Assembly (NCBI GenBank): GCA_963971305.1
Contig: OZ020303.1
Location: 34,522,106-34,586,105, forward strand
Direction of reading: 5' to 3'
DNA length: 64,000 nucleotides
From: Arcuatula senhousia
Lineage: Eukaryota; Mollusca; Bivalvia; Mytilida; Mytilidae
Shown: one piece after another, positions 55,087-64,000 of the stretch
Layout of the letters: each line of letters opens with the position of its first letter
Numbering within the stretch: the stretch's first letter is position 1
Translations under genes and position numbers: made by a program
The notes under the pieces: generated by a model
Database searches by the model: none
What the model saw: the letters and a program-made list of their open reading frames with translations, nothing else
Told to the model about the DNA's origin: nothing

Positions 55087-57747
55087 CTATTTTTTGACTT
55101 GTTTTTTAAAAATCTTTTGGTCTTTTTCATTCAGACCATCAGGTTCTAGTGTTCGGAGCTGATACATCCAAAACTTTTCTCGCTTGCGTCTTGAGATTGT
55201 ATCCCATTTCGGATTTACTTCTATGATCTGGAATTTCACAGCATCAAAAGAGTGTCCACTAGAAACAAGATGTCTTGTTAGTGGGCAGTCTTTTCTTGTT
55301 GTGAATGATGATCGGTGGTTGTTAAGTCTTAAATTGTAGGGATCCCCTGTTTCCCCTACGTATTGAATGGAACAAGTGGTACAGGTAATGACATAGATAC
55401 AATTTTCTGTTTTGCAGTTTGAGTCATTAAAGATGTTGTATCTTCGTTTGGTGACAGTGCTGGTAAAGGTATTGTCAGTAATTGCAGCTTTGCAGCATTT
55501 GCAATTACTTCTGCCACATGGTTTGAAACAGCCTAATTCTTTCGTTGTTTTAGGTCTCAATGTTGAAGACACTAGGATGTCACGGATGTTTTTTGGTCTT
55601 CTAAAAGCCATGACAGGGGGAAGAGGGAAAATTTTCTTCAACTTGGTGTCGTTTTCGATCAATGTCCAATGTTGTTTCACTGTTGTTGAGATGGTCTTTA
55701 AATCTGGGTGGTATGTGACAACTAGGGGGATATTGTTTGATCTTTCCTTTCTTTTGTATGTTAAGAGGCTGTTTCGTTCAACTGATTTTGCTTTTTCGAA
55801 AGCTGATGTTACTTGCCTGTTTGCATAGCCTCGACTTGTAAGTTTCTTTCGGAGTTGTTCTAAACGCAAGGTTTCTTTGTTTGTGGTGGAACAGATTCGT
55901 CGTATTCGCAAAGCCTGGCTATATGGAATACTGCGAGAGCAATGTTTCGGATGACAGCTTTTTGGAGAAAGAAATTGATGTTTGTCAGTTTTTTTCACGA
56001 AGAGGTCCGTTGCCATGTTACCGTCTTTGTCTAATTTTGTGGTTGTGTCTAGAAAAGATATACATTCTTTTGATGATTCGTGCGTAAATTTGATGGTTTG
56101 GTGGTATTGGTTGCAGTGGTCGATAAATTTTGACAGATTTTCATCGGAGTCGTTCCATTTCATGTCTATATCATCTATAAAACGGTACCATGACAAAGGT
56201 TTGAATGGAGCACTAGAGAGAAGTCTTTTTTCCAAATGTCCCATAAAAATGTTTGCATAAGATGGGGCAAGTTTTGTTCCCATGCTTGTGCCGTCTATTT
56301 GCAAATAGTTGTCACCATTGAATACAAAATTGTTGTTTTCTAACACTAATTTTAGAAGTGTAACAAGACATTCTGTAGGCGGCACTTTATTCTGTCTAGT
56401 GTTCCAAGCCTCTTCACAGGCAGAAATGCCTTCGGATTGTGGAATGTTTGTGTATAACGAAGAAACGTCCATTGTGACGAGAGTTGTGTTAGGTGGTAAT
56501 GGGTTCATGTCTTGAACTTTTTTCAGATAGTCAGTTGTGTCTTGAATGAAAGATGGCAAGTCTTCGACGTGAGAGCGGAGGTGGAAGTCCACAAATTCAG
56601 AAATCTTTTCAGTCGGGTGGTCATTTGCAGATACGATGGGTCTTCCTGGAATTCCCTCCTTGTGCAGTTTGGGTAGTAGATAAAATCGACCGGCTTTACA
56701 GTTATTATCCGGTAGTAGATATTCGTATGTGTCATTGTCAAGGTCTTTGGATTCATTCATTATGTGAAGAGTATTTCGTATTTTTTCAGCAATCTCATTT
56801 GTAGGGTCGTTATCTAATTTTTTATAGAATTTTGAGTTTCGAAGTTGTCGGTTTCCTTCTTCAATGTAGTCCTCTTTGTTCATTACAACAACTGCACCGC
56901 CCTTATCGGCTGGTTTTATTATGATGTCATTTCGGTCTTTTAATGACTTAAGGGCTTCATTCTCCTCTTTTGATAAATTGTTTTTTCTTTCGTTTGATAT
57001 CAATGATTTCACGTCAGATTTGATAGACGTTATAAATGATTCAAGTTTTTCATTTCTACTTTTTGGGGGATTCCACGTGCTTTTCTTTTTGAATCTTGGT
57101 ATAACAATGGGCGTTTCTTCATTATTTTCTTCTTCTAAATCGGTCAGTCCGGCTTCGGCTAAATTTTTTCGCTCCTGTTCATAAAAATGCTCTTTGAGTC
57201 TTAAGCGTCGAGCAAAACTTTCGAGGTCCTCATCTAGACGAAGGTTATCAATGTTAGGTGGTACTGGGCAGAAGTTAAGACCTCGTGAAAGAACTTTTGT
57301 TTCAGATGCAGTCAATTCTGTTGAAGATAGATTGACAACGTTGTTAGTTTCAACTGGCCGTGATCGTCTCTTGAATCTGCGTTTTCTAGGGACTTTCATC
57401 ATTTCTTCAGTTTCGTCACTAGATGAAGTCAAGTTTTGAGCATTTGTATTGATATTGATATTGTCTCTTTTAAATTTAGAAATCTGCCTCTTAGTGAAGT
57501 TGAGTCGTTCGATTCGTTCAATATCTTTTAGACGCGATTTTATATTCGTAAGTTCGTCAGAATGAAGATTCAGATTGGATTCTAGTTTCTTTTTTATTTC
57601 TTTAGATATTTCTAAAACATTGGATTGAGAAAATGTTTGTAACAGAAGTAGAAGCCGGGTCGAGCAATTGAAAAGAATATTTTCCCAACGGTTCATAAAT
57701 CGGTCTGATTTGTAGCCCGGTGTTTGGGGTAACAGCTTGATTTGCAA
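55087..57747 (-). CDS. Penelope-like element polyprotein: reverse transcriptase + GIY-YIG endonuclease (left copy)
   Basis: 886 residues read from a TTG; the frame stays open upstream to the centre of the palindrome (about 57850) with plausible family sequence (...NNEIIPKG), so the true N-terminus is missing. The protein copies element RNA into DNA by target-primed synthesis. Seen: a basic N-terminal third, RT motifs KPADKGGAVVV (~277-287), FYLLPKLHK and GRPIVS (~345-375), VTMDVSSLYTNIP, GTSMGTKLAPSYANIFMG, the catalytic FIDD (~520; other RTs have YxDD), SFLDTTTKLD, a linker with CGRSNCKCC, then a GIY-YIG nuclease (~775-870) with IYVITCTTC and QYVGETG and a conserved downstream Arg region. 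No stops or frameshifts; potentially functional apart from the 5' end. Family assignment is firm; subfamily (Poseidon/Neptune-like) is open. Confidence 0.92.
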   Translation of the reverse strand: MQIKLLPQTPGYKSDRFMNRWENILFNCSTRLLLLLQTFSQSNVLEISKEIKKKLESNLNLHSDELTNIKSRLKDIERIERLNFTKRQISKFKRDNININTNAQNLTSSSDETEEMMKVPRKRRFKRRSRPVETNNVVNLSSTELTASETKVLSRGLNFCPVPPNIDNLRLDEDLESFARRLRLKEHFYEQERKNLAEAGLTDLEEENNEETPIVIPRFKKKSTWNPPKSRNEKLESFITSIKSDVKSLISNERKNNLSKEENEALKSLKDRNDIIIKPADKGGAVVVMNKEDYIEEGNRQLRNSKFYKKLDNDPTNEIAEKIRNTLHIMNESKDLDNDTYEYLLPDNNCKAGRFYLLPKLHKEGIPGRPIVSANDHPTEKISEFVDFHLRSHVEDLPSFIQDTTDYLKKVQDMNPLPPNTTLVTMDVSSLYTNIPQSEGISACEEAWNTRQNKVPPTECLVTLLKLVLENNNFVFNGDNYLQIDGTSMGTKLAPSYANIFMGHLEKRLLSSAPFKPLSWYRFIDDIDMKWNDSDENLSKFIDHCNQYHQTIKFTHESSKECISFLDTTTKLDKDGNMATDLFVKKTDKHQFLSPKSCHPKHCSRSIPYSQALRIRRICSTTNKETLRLEQLRKKLTSRGYANRQVTSAFEKAKSVERNSLLTYKRKERSNNIPLVVTYHPDLKTISTTVKQHWTLIENDTKLKKIFPLPPVMAFRRPKNIRDILVSSTLRPKTTKELGCFKPCGRSNCKCCKAAITDNTFTSTVTKRRYNIFNDSNCKTENCIYVITCTTCSIQYVGETGDPYNLRLNNHRSSFTTRKDCPLTRHLVSSGHSFDAVKFQIIEVNPKWDTISRRKREKFWMYQLRTLEPDGLNEKDQKIFKKQVKK

Positions 57748-57848
57748 TCCTTTTGGAATGATTTCATTGTTGATATATACTTTGAGATTTGAAACATGAT
57801 GTTCTAACTGGATTTTCTTTTTCGTTAGTTTCCTTAAATCCTTGAAGA

Positions 57849-60248
57849 GTGATATATAAATTTAAAAGAGACAATATCAATATCAATACAAATGCTCAAA
57901 ACTTGACTTCATCTAGTGACGAAACTGAAGAAATGATGAAAGTCCCTAGAAAACGCAGATTCAAGAGACGATCACGGCCAGTTGAAACTAACAACGTTGT
58001 CAATCTATCTTCAACAGAATTGACTGCATCTGAAACAAAAGTTCTTTCACGAGGTCTTAACTTCTGCCCAGTACCACCTAACATTGATAACCTTCGTCTA
58101 GATGAGGACCTCGAAAGTTTTGCTCGACGCTTAAGACTCAAAGAGCATTTTTATGAACAGGAGCGAAAAAATTTAGCCGAAGCCGGACTGACCGATTTAG
58201 AAGAAGAAAATAATGAAGAAACGCCCATTGTTATACCAAGATTCAAAAAGAAAAGCACGTGGAATCCCCCAAAAAGTAGAAATGAAAAACTTGAATCATT
58301 TATAACGTCTATCAAATCTGACGTGAAATCATTGATATCAAACGAAAGAAAAAACAATTTATCAAAAGAGGAGATTGAAGCCCTTAAGTCATTAAAAGAC
58401 CGAAATGACATCATAATAAAACCAGCCGATAAGGGCGGTGCAGTTGTTGTAATGAACAAAGAGGACTACATTGAAGAAGGAAACCGACAACTTCGAAACT
58501 CAAAATTCTATAAAAAATTAGATAACGACCCTACAAATGAGATTGCTGAAAAAATACGAAATACTCTTCACATAATGAATGAATCCAAAGACCTTGACAA
58601 TGACACATACGAATATCTACTACCGGATAATAACTGTAAAGCCGGTCGATTTTATCTACTACCCAAACTGCACAAGGAGGGAATTCCAGGAAGACCCATC
58701 GTATCTGCAAATGACCACCCGACTGAAAAGATTTCTGAATTTGTGGACTTCCACCTCCGCTCTCACGTCGAAGACTTGCCATCTTTCATTCAAGACACAA
58801 CTGACTATCTGAAAAAAGTTCAAGACATGAACCCATTACCACCTAACACAACTCTCGTCACAATGGACGTTTCTTCGTTATACACAAACATTCCACAATC
58901 CGAAGGCATTTCTGCCTGTGAAGAGGCTTGGAACACTAGACAGAATAAAGTGCCGCCTACAGAATGTCTTGTTACACTTCTAAAATTAGTGTTAGAAAAC
59001 AACAATTTTGTATTCAATGGTGACAACTATTTGCAAATAGACGGCACAAGCATGGGAACAAAACTTGCCCCATCTTATGCAAACATTTTTATGGGACATT
59101 TGGAAAAAAGACTTCTCTCTAGTGCTCCATTCAAACCTTTGTCATGGTACCGTTTTATAGATGATATAGACATGAAATGGAACGACTCCGATGAAAATCT
59201 GTCAAAATTTATCGACCACTGCAACCAATACCACCAAACCATCAAATTTACGCACGAATCATCAAAAGAATGTATATCTTTTCTAGACACAACCACAAAA
59301 TTAGACAAAGACGGTAACATGGCAACGGACCTCTTCGTGAAAAAAACTGACAAACATCAATTTCTTTCTCCAAAAAGCTGTCATCCGAAACATTGCTCTC
59401 GCAGTATTCCATATAGCCAGGCTTTGCGAATACGACGAATCTGTTCCACCACAAACAAAGAAACCTTGCGTTTAGAACAACTCCGAAAGAAACTTACAAG
59501 TCGAGGCTATGCAAACAGGCAAGTAACATCAGCTTTCGAAAAAGCAAAATCAGTTGAACGAAACAGCCTCTTAACATACAAAAGAAAGGAAAGATCAAAC
59601 AATATCCCCCTAGTTGTCACATACCACCCAGATTTAAAGACCATCTCAACAACAGTGAAACAACATTGGACATTGATCGAAAACGACACCAAGTTGAAGA
59701 AAATTTTCCCTCTTCCCCCTGTCATGGCTTTTAGAAGACCAAAAAACATCCGTGACATCCTAGTGTCTTCAACATTGAGACCTAAAACAACGAAAGAATT
59801 AGGCTGTTTCAAACCATGTGGCAGAAGTAATTGCAAATGCTGCAAAGCTGCAATTACTGACAATACCTTTACCAGCACTGTCACCAAACGAAGATACAAC
59901 ATCTTTAATGACTCAAACTGCAAAACAGAAAATTGTATCTATGTCATTACCTGTACCACTTGTTCCATTCAATACGTAGGGGAAACAGGGGATCCCTACA
60001 ATTTAAGACTTAACAACCACCGATCATCATTCACAACAAGAAAAGACTGCCCACTAACAAGACATCTTGTTTCTAGTGGACACTCTTTTGATGCTGTGAA
60101 ATTCCAGATCATAGAAGTAAATCCGAAATGGGATACAATCTCAAGACGCAAGCGAGAAAAGTTTTGGATGTATCAGCTCCGAACACTAGAACCTGATGGT
60201 CTGAATGAAAAAGACCAAAAGATTTTTAAAAAACAAGTCAAAAAATAG
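57849..60248 (+). CDS. Penelope-like element polyprotein, 5'-truncated right copy
   Basis: 799 residues. Homology to the left copy begins near 57858; the reading frame's first codon is a GTG that lies in the complement of the left copy, so this start is a junction artefact. The RT core including FIDD and the GIY-YIG domain are intact. Against the left copy I find one residue change (Ile for Asn in the NNLSKEE(N/I)EALKS stretch). It lacks about 90 N-terminal residues present in the left copy. It lies head to head with the left copy. Confidence 0.9.
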   Translation: MIYKFKRDNININTNAQNLTSSSDETEEMMKVPRKRRFKRRSRPVETNNVVNLSSTELTASETKVLSRGLNFCPVPPNIDNLRLDEDLESFARRLRLKEHFYEQERKNLAEAGLTDLEEENNEETPIVIPRFKKKSTWNPPKSRNEKLESFITSIKSDVKSLISNERKNNLSKEEIEALKSLKDRNDIIIKPADKGGAVVVMNKEDYIEEGNRQLRNSKFYKKLDNDPTNEIAEKIRNTLHIMNESKDLDNDTYEYLLPDNNCKAGRFYLLPKLHKEGIPGRPIVSANDHPTEKISEFVDFHLRSHVEDLPSFIQDTTDYLKKVQDMNPLPPNTTLVTMDVSSLYTNIPQSEGISACEEAWNTRQNKVPPTECLVTLLKLVLENNNFVFNGDNYLQIDGTSMGTKLAPSYANIFMGHLEKRLLSSAPFKPLSWYRFIDDIDMKWNDSDENLSKFIDHCNQYHQTIKFTHESSKECISFLDTTTKLDKDGNMATDLFVKKTDKHQFLSPKSCHPKHCSRSIPYSQALRIRRICSTTNKETLRLEQLRKKLTSRGYANRQVTSAFEKAKSVERNSLLTYKRKERSNNIPLVVTYHPDLKTISTTVKQHWTLIENDTKLKKIFPLPPVMAFRRPKNIRDILVSSTLRPKTTKELGCFKPCGRSNCKCCKAAITDNTFTSTVTKRRYNIFNDSNCKTENCIYVITCTTCSIQYVGETGDPYNLRLNNHRSSFTTRKDCPLTRHLVSSGHSFDAVKFQIIEVNPKWDTISRRKREKFWMYQLRTLEPDGLNEKDQKIFKKQVKK

Positions 60249-60430
60249 TATTTTGAATATTTCACCATGTTCAATGTTTGTTTAGTTCATTTTTACAGTG
60301 TTTTTTTACTTAATCATTTTTCTAACTCTTAAATATTTTTATGCTCCTATTGGAATGTAGCACTAAAACACACACGTGCTCAAAGTTTGTTTTAAAAGAC
60401 GTATTCTGACTAAGAAAATTCCAATCAATG

Positions 60431-60475
60431 GCCTGATGAAGAAATCTTGTGATTTCGAAATATTGCCACAATTAT
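60431..60475 (+). ncRNA. Hammerhead-ribozyme-like core in the right copy's 3' UTR
   Basis: CTGATGA at 60433-60439, a perfect 6-bp stem GAAATC/GATTTC with loop TTGT (60441-60456), then GAAA at 60457-60460. This is the order of the conserved hammerhead core. GGC before and GCC after could form a short helix I. Helix III is not convincing. Penelope-like elements are known to carry hammerhead motifs. Confidence 0.5.
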
Positions 60476-60702
60476 TTAAATATATTATTCAATTTATTAC
60501 ACATTAGTGTGTTTAATTACATTTCTAGACATTAATAGTTGATATTATATATAGAGTGATTTCTGGAAAATGTCAAAAGGTGGAAATAAAGTGAATTTTC
60601 ATTGATTCTGCGCAAAGAATGTTACTAGAAGGGGTAAATAAAGGGAAATTAGTATTTTTATTGACAATAACGAAAAACACTGATGGTACCCGAGCGCCTG
60701 TG

Positions 60703-60710
60703 CTTAGAAC
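60703..60710. repeat. Target-site duplication, right copy (CTTAGAAC)
   Basis: Direct repeat partner of 54535-54542, flanking the whole 6.16-kb palindromic insertion. Confidence 0.88.
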
Positions 60711-60915
60711 GTCAAAATTGACCATTTTTGCCGTCCTAAATCGATAACCTCCAAAACCATAAGTTTACTCACAGGGACTTGTTACGAAAAAAAAATTAAA
60801 TATCTCTATATAAATTTTATATACAAATATTTTTTTTTCGTAACAAGTCCCTGTGGTTTACTTACAACCAAACTTAGTATTGTGTAGTTCCTTGGCATGA
60901 GTGCTACAAAACTAA
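60711..60915 (+). repeat. Diverged 'AGCTCACCTG'-family copy, right part
   Basis: 'gtcaaaattgaccatttttg' then 'cc...aacctccaaaaccataag' continues the 490-bp unit broken at 54534. A small hairpin MITE (60770-60855) is inserted in it. The end at 60915 is approximate. Confidence 0.55.
60770..60855. mobile_element. 86-bp hairpin MITE with 7-bp target duplication
   Basis: CACAGGGACTTGTTACGAAA at the left and its complement at the right form a near-perfect hairpin around AT-rich sequence. GTTTACT at 60763-60769 and 60856-60862 is a direct repeat. It is nested in the same repeat that the Penelope-like pair entered, 60 bp away. Confidence 0.8.
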
Positions 60916-61868
60916 AGTGACTGTACGTGGAGTCGTATTTTTTTAAGGTTGTAACTTTTAAAATCTCGACGGCAAATGTGAATCGGTTTCAATCATTTTC
61001 CAAAATATAGAGGTGGACAAGGACTTTAAATACTCAATATATTTTTTAAAAACATAAGATTATTATTTGAAGGTAACAAAAGCGTGGAAAATTGCTGAAA
61101 ATAGTACGTTGAGTCATACACCTCAAAAATTTGAAAATTTCCGTTCATTTTTTACTAAGTCGTATATGGAGTGAAAGACAATCACTTCAATGACACTTTA
61201 CTGAAAAAAAAAAGCAGAATGATATCGTGTCAGTCTATCTATCAGTAATATGCATTCACGATGCATCTTTGCCGCATTTTTGACCACCTCTTAAAATCAG
61301 CCGATTTAGATTTTGAGCATAGGACAAGTACTGATATCACGATTGAAACTTTTGAAAATATGAGCGGAAACTAACTGAAATAACATAGTTTTGCAATGCA
61401 AATTTCTGATCTAAGCTTTAACTATAAGGTGTTTTCAGCTTTATTTGTTTTTCTTTCTTTATGTGGATGGTGCCGGGATTCGCTAAAACTATAAATGCCA
61501 CTTTTTTTCAAGAAATATTTCAAAAAATATCTTAAGAATTGTGTCAGACAGACCGTTTTATTTAGTTTTTACTAGATGTATTGTTTGTATAACCAATAAA
61601 AATTCCTGACTGGCGTTTTAGAAAAGACAATCAGTACAATTTAGCGGATTAATTAGACTTAGATTTTTAATTTTAATTTAATAGTTCTTCAACTAAAAAA
61701 ATTACTTATACTGTAAAAGATCTAGAACATACTAATGATAAAGTATCATTTACATATAACATTATTTTTATTATCATTTCTTGTTCAAGATAATTTTGAA
61801 ATACAGTAAAACTTGGTTATAACGAATTTCAAGGGAACCAAAAGTGTACGACTCCACGCACAGTTACT
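60916..61868. mobile_element. ~953-bp non-autonomous element with 23-bp inverted ends
   Basis: AGTGACTGTACGTGGAGTCG at 60916 and the complement of the sequence ending at 61868 (AGTAACTGTGCGTGGAGTCG) agree at 20 of 23 positions. The interior is AT-rich with no open frame of note. A target duplication is not clear (CTAA before, CTAT after). Confidence 0.6.
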
Positions 61869-61972
61869 CTATCGTTTGTATTTTTGATTTGTAAAAAAAC
61901 ATGGCCGCCATGGCTAAAAATAGAACATAGGGGTAAAATGCATTTTTTTTTTGCAAATAACTCAAAAATGGT

Positions 61973-62096
61973 GACAGATATCAAAATTCTTATGGAAGCA
62001 AAGTGATTAACACCTCATGATCTGCTTTAAATTTTCAGGACACGTAGATCATGAGGTGTTTATCACTTTGCTTCCATAAGAATTCTGATATCTGTC
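61973..62096. repeat. 124-bp hairpin inside an 'AGCTCACCTG'-family fragment
   Basis: GACAGATATCAAAATTCTTA and the following ~30 bases pair with the complement ending CTGATATCTGTC at 62096. The arms are ~51 bp with few mismatches. The host sequence around it ('acatggccgccatggctaaa', 'aataactcaaaaatgg') is a diverged 490-bp unit. Confidence 0.7.
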
Positions 62097-62125
62097 ATCC
62101 ATCCACGTGGGAGTCATTGCCCTTT

Positions 62126-62490
62126 TTAGCTCACCTGGCGTCCGTCGTCTGTCGTCCGTTAACAATTTTTCAAAAATATTCTCCTCTGAAACTACTGAAC
62201 AGAATTTAATGAACCTTGATATGCTTGATCCTTAGGGTGTCCTGTACAAAAGTTGTTTCGATTCAGTTTGATTCGTCAAAAAAAAAACATGGTCGCCATT
62301 GCTAAAAATAGACCAGTGGGGTCTGGTGTTTTTGGCTTCTAAATCAAAAAGTATAAGAGATCGAGAAAATCTGATGCAACCATCCTTCTTCATCATCAAA
62401 AGATATACAAAAGTCATAATAGGGTCGATAGGGGCGAAGTTGTAAGATGACCCTTATAGGGTTATGGCACTTTAAAAGGTCAAAACAGCA
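62126..62490 (+). repeat. Diverged 'AGCTCACCTG' repeat, head plus one unit
   Basis: 'ttagctcacctggcgtccgt' followed by 'cgtctgtcgtccgttaac', then 'ctctgaaactactgaacag', 'cttagggtgtcctgtac', 'attgctaaaaatagaccag' and 'aaaagtataagagatcgag'. It has the order of the 490-bp unit but is far more diverged than the intronic arrays. Confidence 0.7.
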
Positions 62491-63189
62491 TTTTGTTTCA
62501 TGTTTTTTTCTACTCCAGAATGAAATTCAGGGATTTTCCTTCATTAACGAATAATATTTTGTTTCTTTATTTATCGTGCATCGAGATCAGCAAGAATTAT
62601 TTTCCGTTCATCGTGAAAGCCACGTTTTATTTGCCGTTCAGCCGTGCACAGTACCTTCCCCCAAACCCGGCCTCCTCTGTATTCTGACCCTAGTTACGGC
62701 CCTGTCAGATGACTCCTTAGCTTTAAAGGTAAAAAGTAACATTTTTTCATGTTTTGCCCTTTTAGAATGAAAACTAATGCAGATAAAAAAAGCTGTTCCT
62801 TGCCTTAACCTTCAGCTCATTGAGCTCTTCAAATAATTTATGAAAGTATATGTAGTAAATGAACATTAGACCACAACACATATGTTAACTCCAACTGCAA
62901 TTATTTTTTATGAGCTGTAAGGCCATTTCGGAAAATTATTCCTCATCATCGGGACTAGAACCCTAACGAAGGAAATCCACTATTCAAAATATGTTCAAAA
63001 TGCAAAAAAAAACGAACGAAATCCAAATGTATATAGCTAAGGGCAAAACTAAGATGGTGGGAGTTAAACCTAAGGTTTGAGAATTTACATAAATTTAGAT
63101 AGTGGTTAAAAATAAACTGTTAACACAGAGATATGTCTCGCCTGTCGCAACTGGACACAGTATGAAATGAAGTAAAAATCCTCCTTAAA

Positions 63190-64000
63190 CTGATCTTTAC
63201 TGATGCTTAAGCAGCTGCAAACCAAATATAATTAAATGGTGAAGCATAACTGCTTTATACAAAACACTCACGACATAAGTAAAAAGTTAAAAGTGTAAAA
63301 TCTCAAAGTCAGAAGACCGTGACTGCAGGAGCATACAGATAAAATACTTTTGACATTGATCTGTTCTGATGCTAATGCAAGTGCATACCCAATATTAATG
63401 ATGTACCATAACTGCTTCATGTTAGACAGACATAAGAAAAAAGGTTAACCTCGGCCAAATCGGTGTAAAATTTCAAAGTCAGTAGACCGTGACTGTAGGA
63501 GCATATAGATGAAATGCTTTTGAAATTGATCTGTACTAATGCTTATGCAAGTGCATACCCAATATCAATGGTGAACCATAACTGCTTCATGTTTAACAGA
63601 CGTAAGAAAAAAGGTTAACATCGGCCAAATCAGTGTAAAATTTCAAAGTTAGTAGACCGTGACTGCAGGAGCATACAGATGAAATACTTTTGAAATTGAT
63701 CTGTTCTAATGCTAATGCAAGTGCATACCCAATATCAATGGTGAACCATAACTGCTTCATGTTAAACAGACGTAAGAAAAAAGGTTAACCTCAGCAAAAT
63801 CAGTGTAAAATTGGATACCTTTAAACTGAGAAACGCAATCGAAACGCAACGAAACGAAACGCAACGAAACGAAACGAAATACAACGAAACGAAACGAAAT
63901 ATAACTAAACGAAACGAAAAATACCAATATTAATGGTGTACCATAACTGCTTCATGTTAAATAGACATAAGAAAAAAGGTTAACCTCGGCCAAATCGGTG
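63190..64000 (+). repeat. Tandem array of a ~170-bp unit, running off the window
   Basis: 'gtgcatacccaatatyaatg' at 63381, 63551 and 63721, with weaker copies near 63213 and 63921. Units share 'ataactgcttcatgtta', 'gtaagaaaaaaggttaac' and 'agaccgtgactg(c/t)aggagca'. The array is still running at base 64000. Confidence 0.8.
63828..63918 (+). repeat. (GAAAC)n-like minisatellite inside the 170-bp array
   Basis: A degenerate run of GAAAC/GCAAC five-base units ('gaaacgcaacgaaacgaaac') interrupts the fifth unit of the array and lengthens the spacing from 170 to about 200 bp. Confidence 0.75.

Larger units (their letters stand above)
54543..60702. mobile_element. Head-to-head pair of Penelope-like retroelements, 6.16 kb palindrome
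   Basis: The arms 54543-57477 and 57858-60702 are inverted copies; about 380 bp in between belong only to the left copy's 5' part. The outer ends are CACAGGCGCTCGGGTACC and its complement. Differences seen between arms: a T/G near 54565, A/T at 56960, and a 3' UTR block near 54700-54805 (about 91 bp absent from the right arm plus a 13-bp inversion). Both copies point outward with their 3' ends. The flanking CTTAGAAC duplication shows that the pair entered, or was mobilised, as one unit. Confidence 0.9.

Noticed and set aside
55412..57439. Several 68-138-residue open frames on the plus strand
   Set aside because: They are antisense shadows of the left Penelope-like copy, and mirror-image twins occur on the minus strand of the right copy at 57896-59923.
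54543..60702. The palindrome as a purely assembly-made mirror
   Set aside because: Not fully excluded, but the arms differ by SNVs, a 91-bp block, a 13-bp inversion and 5' extent, and the flanks share a target duplication. A simple mirror artefact would not produce these.

Overview
The window is animal nuclear DNA, AT-rich and intron-rich. It most likely comes from a bivalve and probably a mussel (Mytilidae). The evidence is two split genes with clear animal orthologs and canonical GT/AG introns, plus repeat families that I recognise from bivalve genomes. These include the 'AGCTCACCTGACCCGAAGGGTC' type with a GTCCGTC-rich head, and a ~290 bp repeat ending '...GACAGGCACATG...GTGGCAGGGTTAAAC' that resembles the very common mussel repeat. 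The taxon is an inference from repeat memory, not from a search.

Layout. (1) 389-21372, plus strand: ELP3, catalytic subunit of Elongator, 15 exons in the window. The first ~40 codons lie upstream of base 1. Its 5.6-kb intron (4672-10225) holds a large nested repeat: a fold-back with arms near 5.1-5.7 and 9.5-10.0 kb, two arrays of a 490-bp unit, and a 393-bp hAT-like MITE. (2) 21373-29017: ELP3 3' UTR, tandem arrays (~178 bp and ~61 bp units), a 'TATGCCC' repeat, and AT-rich DNA up to the tail of the next gene. (3) 29018-53094, minus strand: a complete 16-exon ZSWIM4/5/6-type gene (1117 codons in the short splice form), facing ELP3 tail to tail. Its promoter side has a perfect NRF1-type palindrome. 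One exon ends in a 51-bp triplication that supplies three identical in-phase splice donors. (4) 53.2-64.0 kb: repeat-rich DNA dominated by a 6.16-kb palindrome. Two nearly identical Penelope-like retroelement copies (reverse transcriptase plus GIY-YIG endonuclease) lie head to head. Their outer ends are flanked by the 8-bp direct repeat CTTAGAAC, inside an older repeat whose empty site can be aligned from other copies in the window.

The two host genes have no obvious functional link. ELP3 acts in tRNA wobble-uridine modification. The SWIM protein probably acts as a Cullin-RING adaptor or regulatory protein. The strongest candidates for something undescribed are the triplicated splice donor in the ZSWIM gene and the symmetric Penelope-like unit, which looks like a single insertion event. 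Its 3-kb arms could form a long RNA hairpin about 1.4 kb upstream of the ZSWIM promoter.
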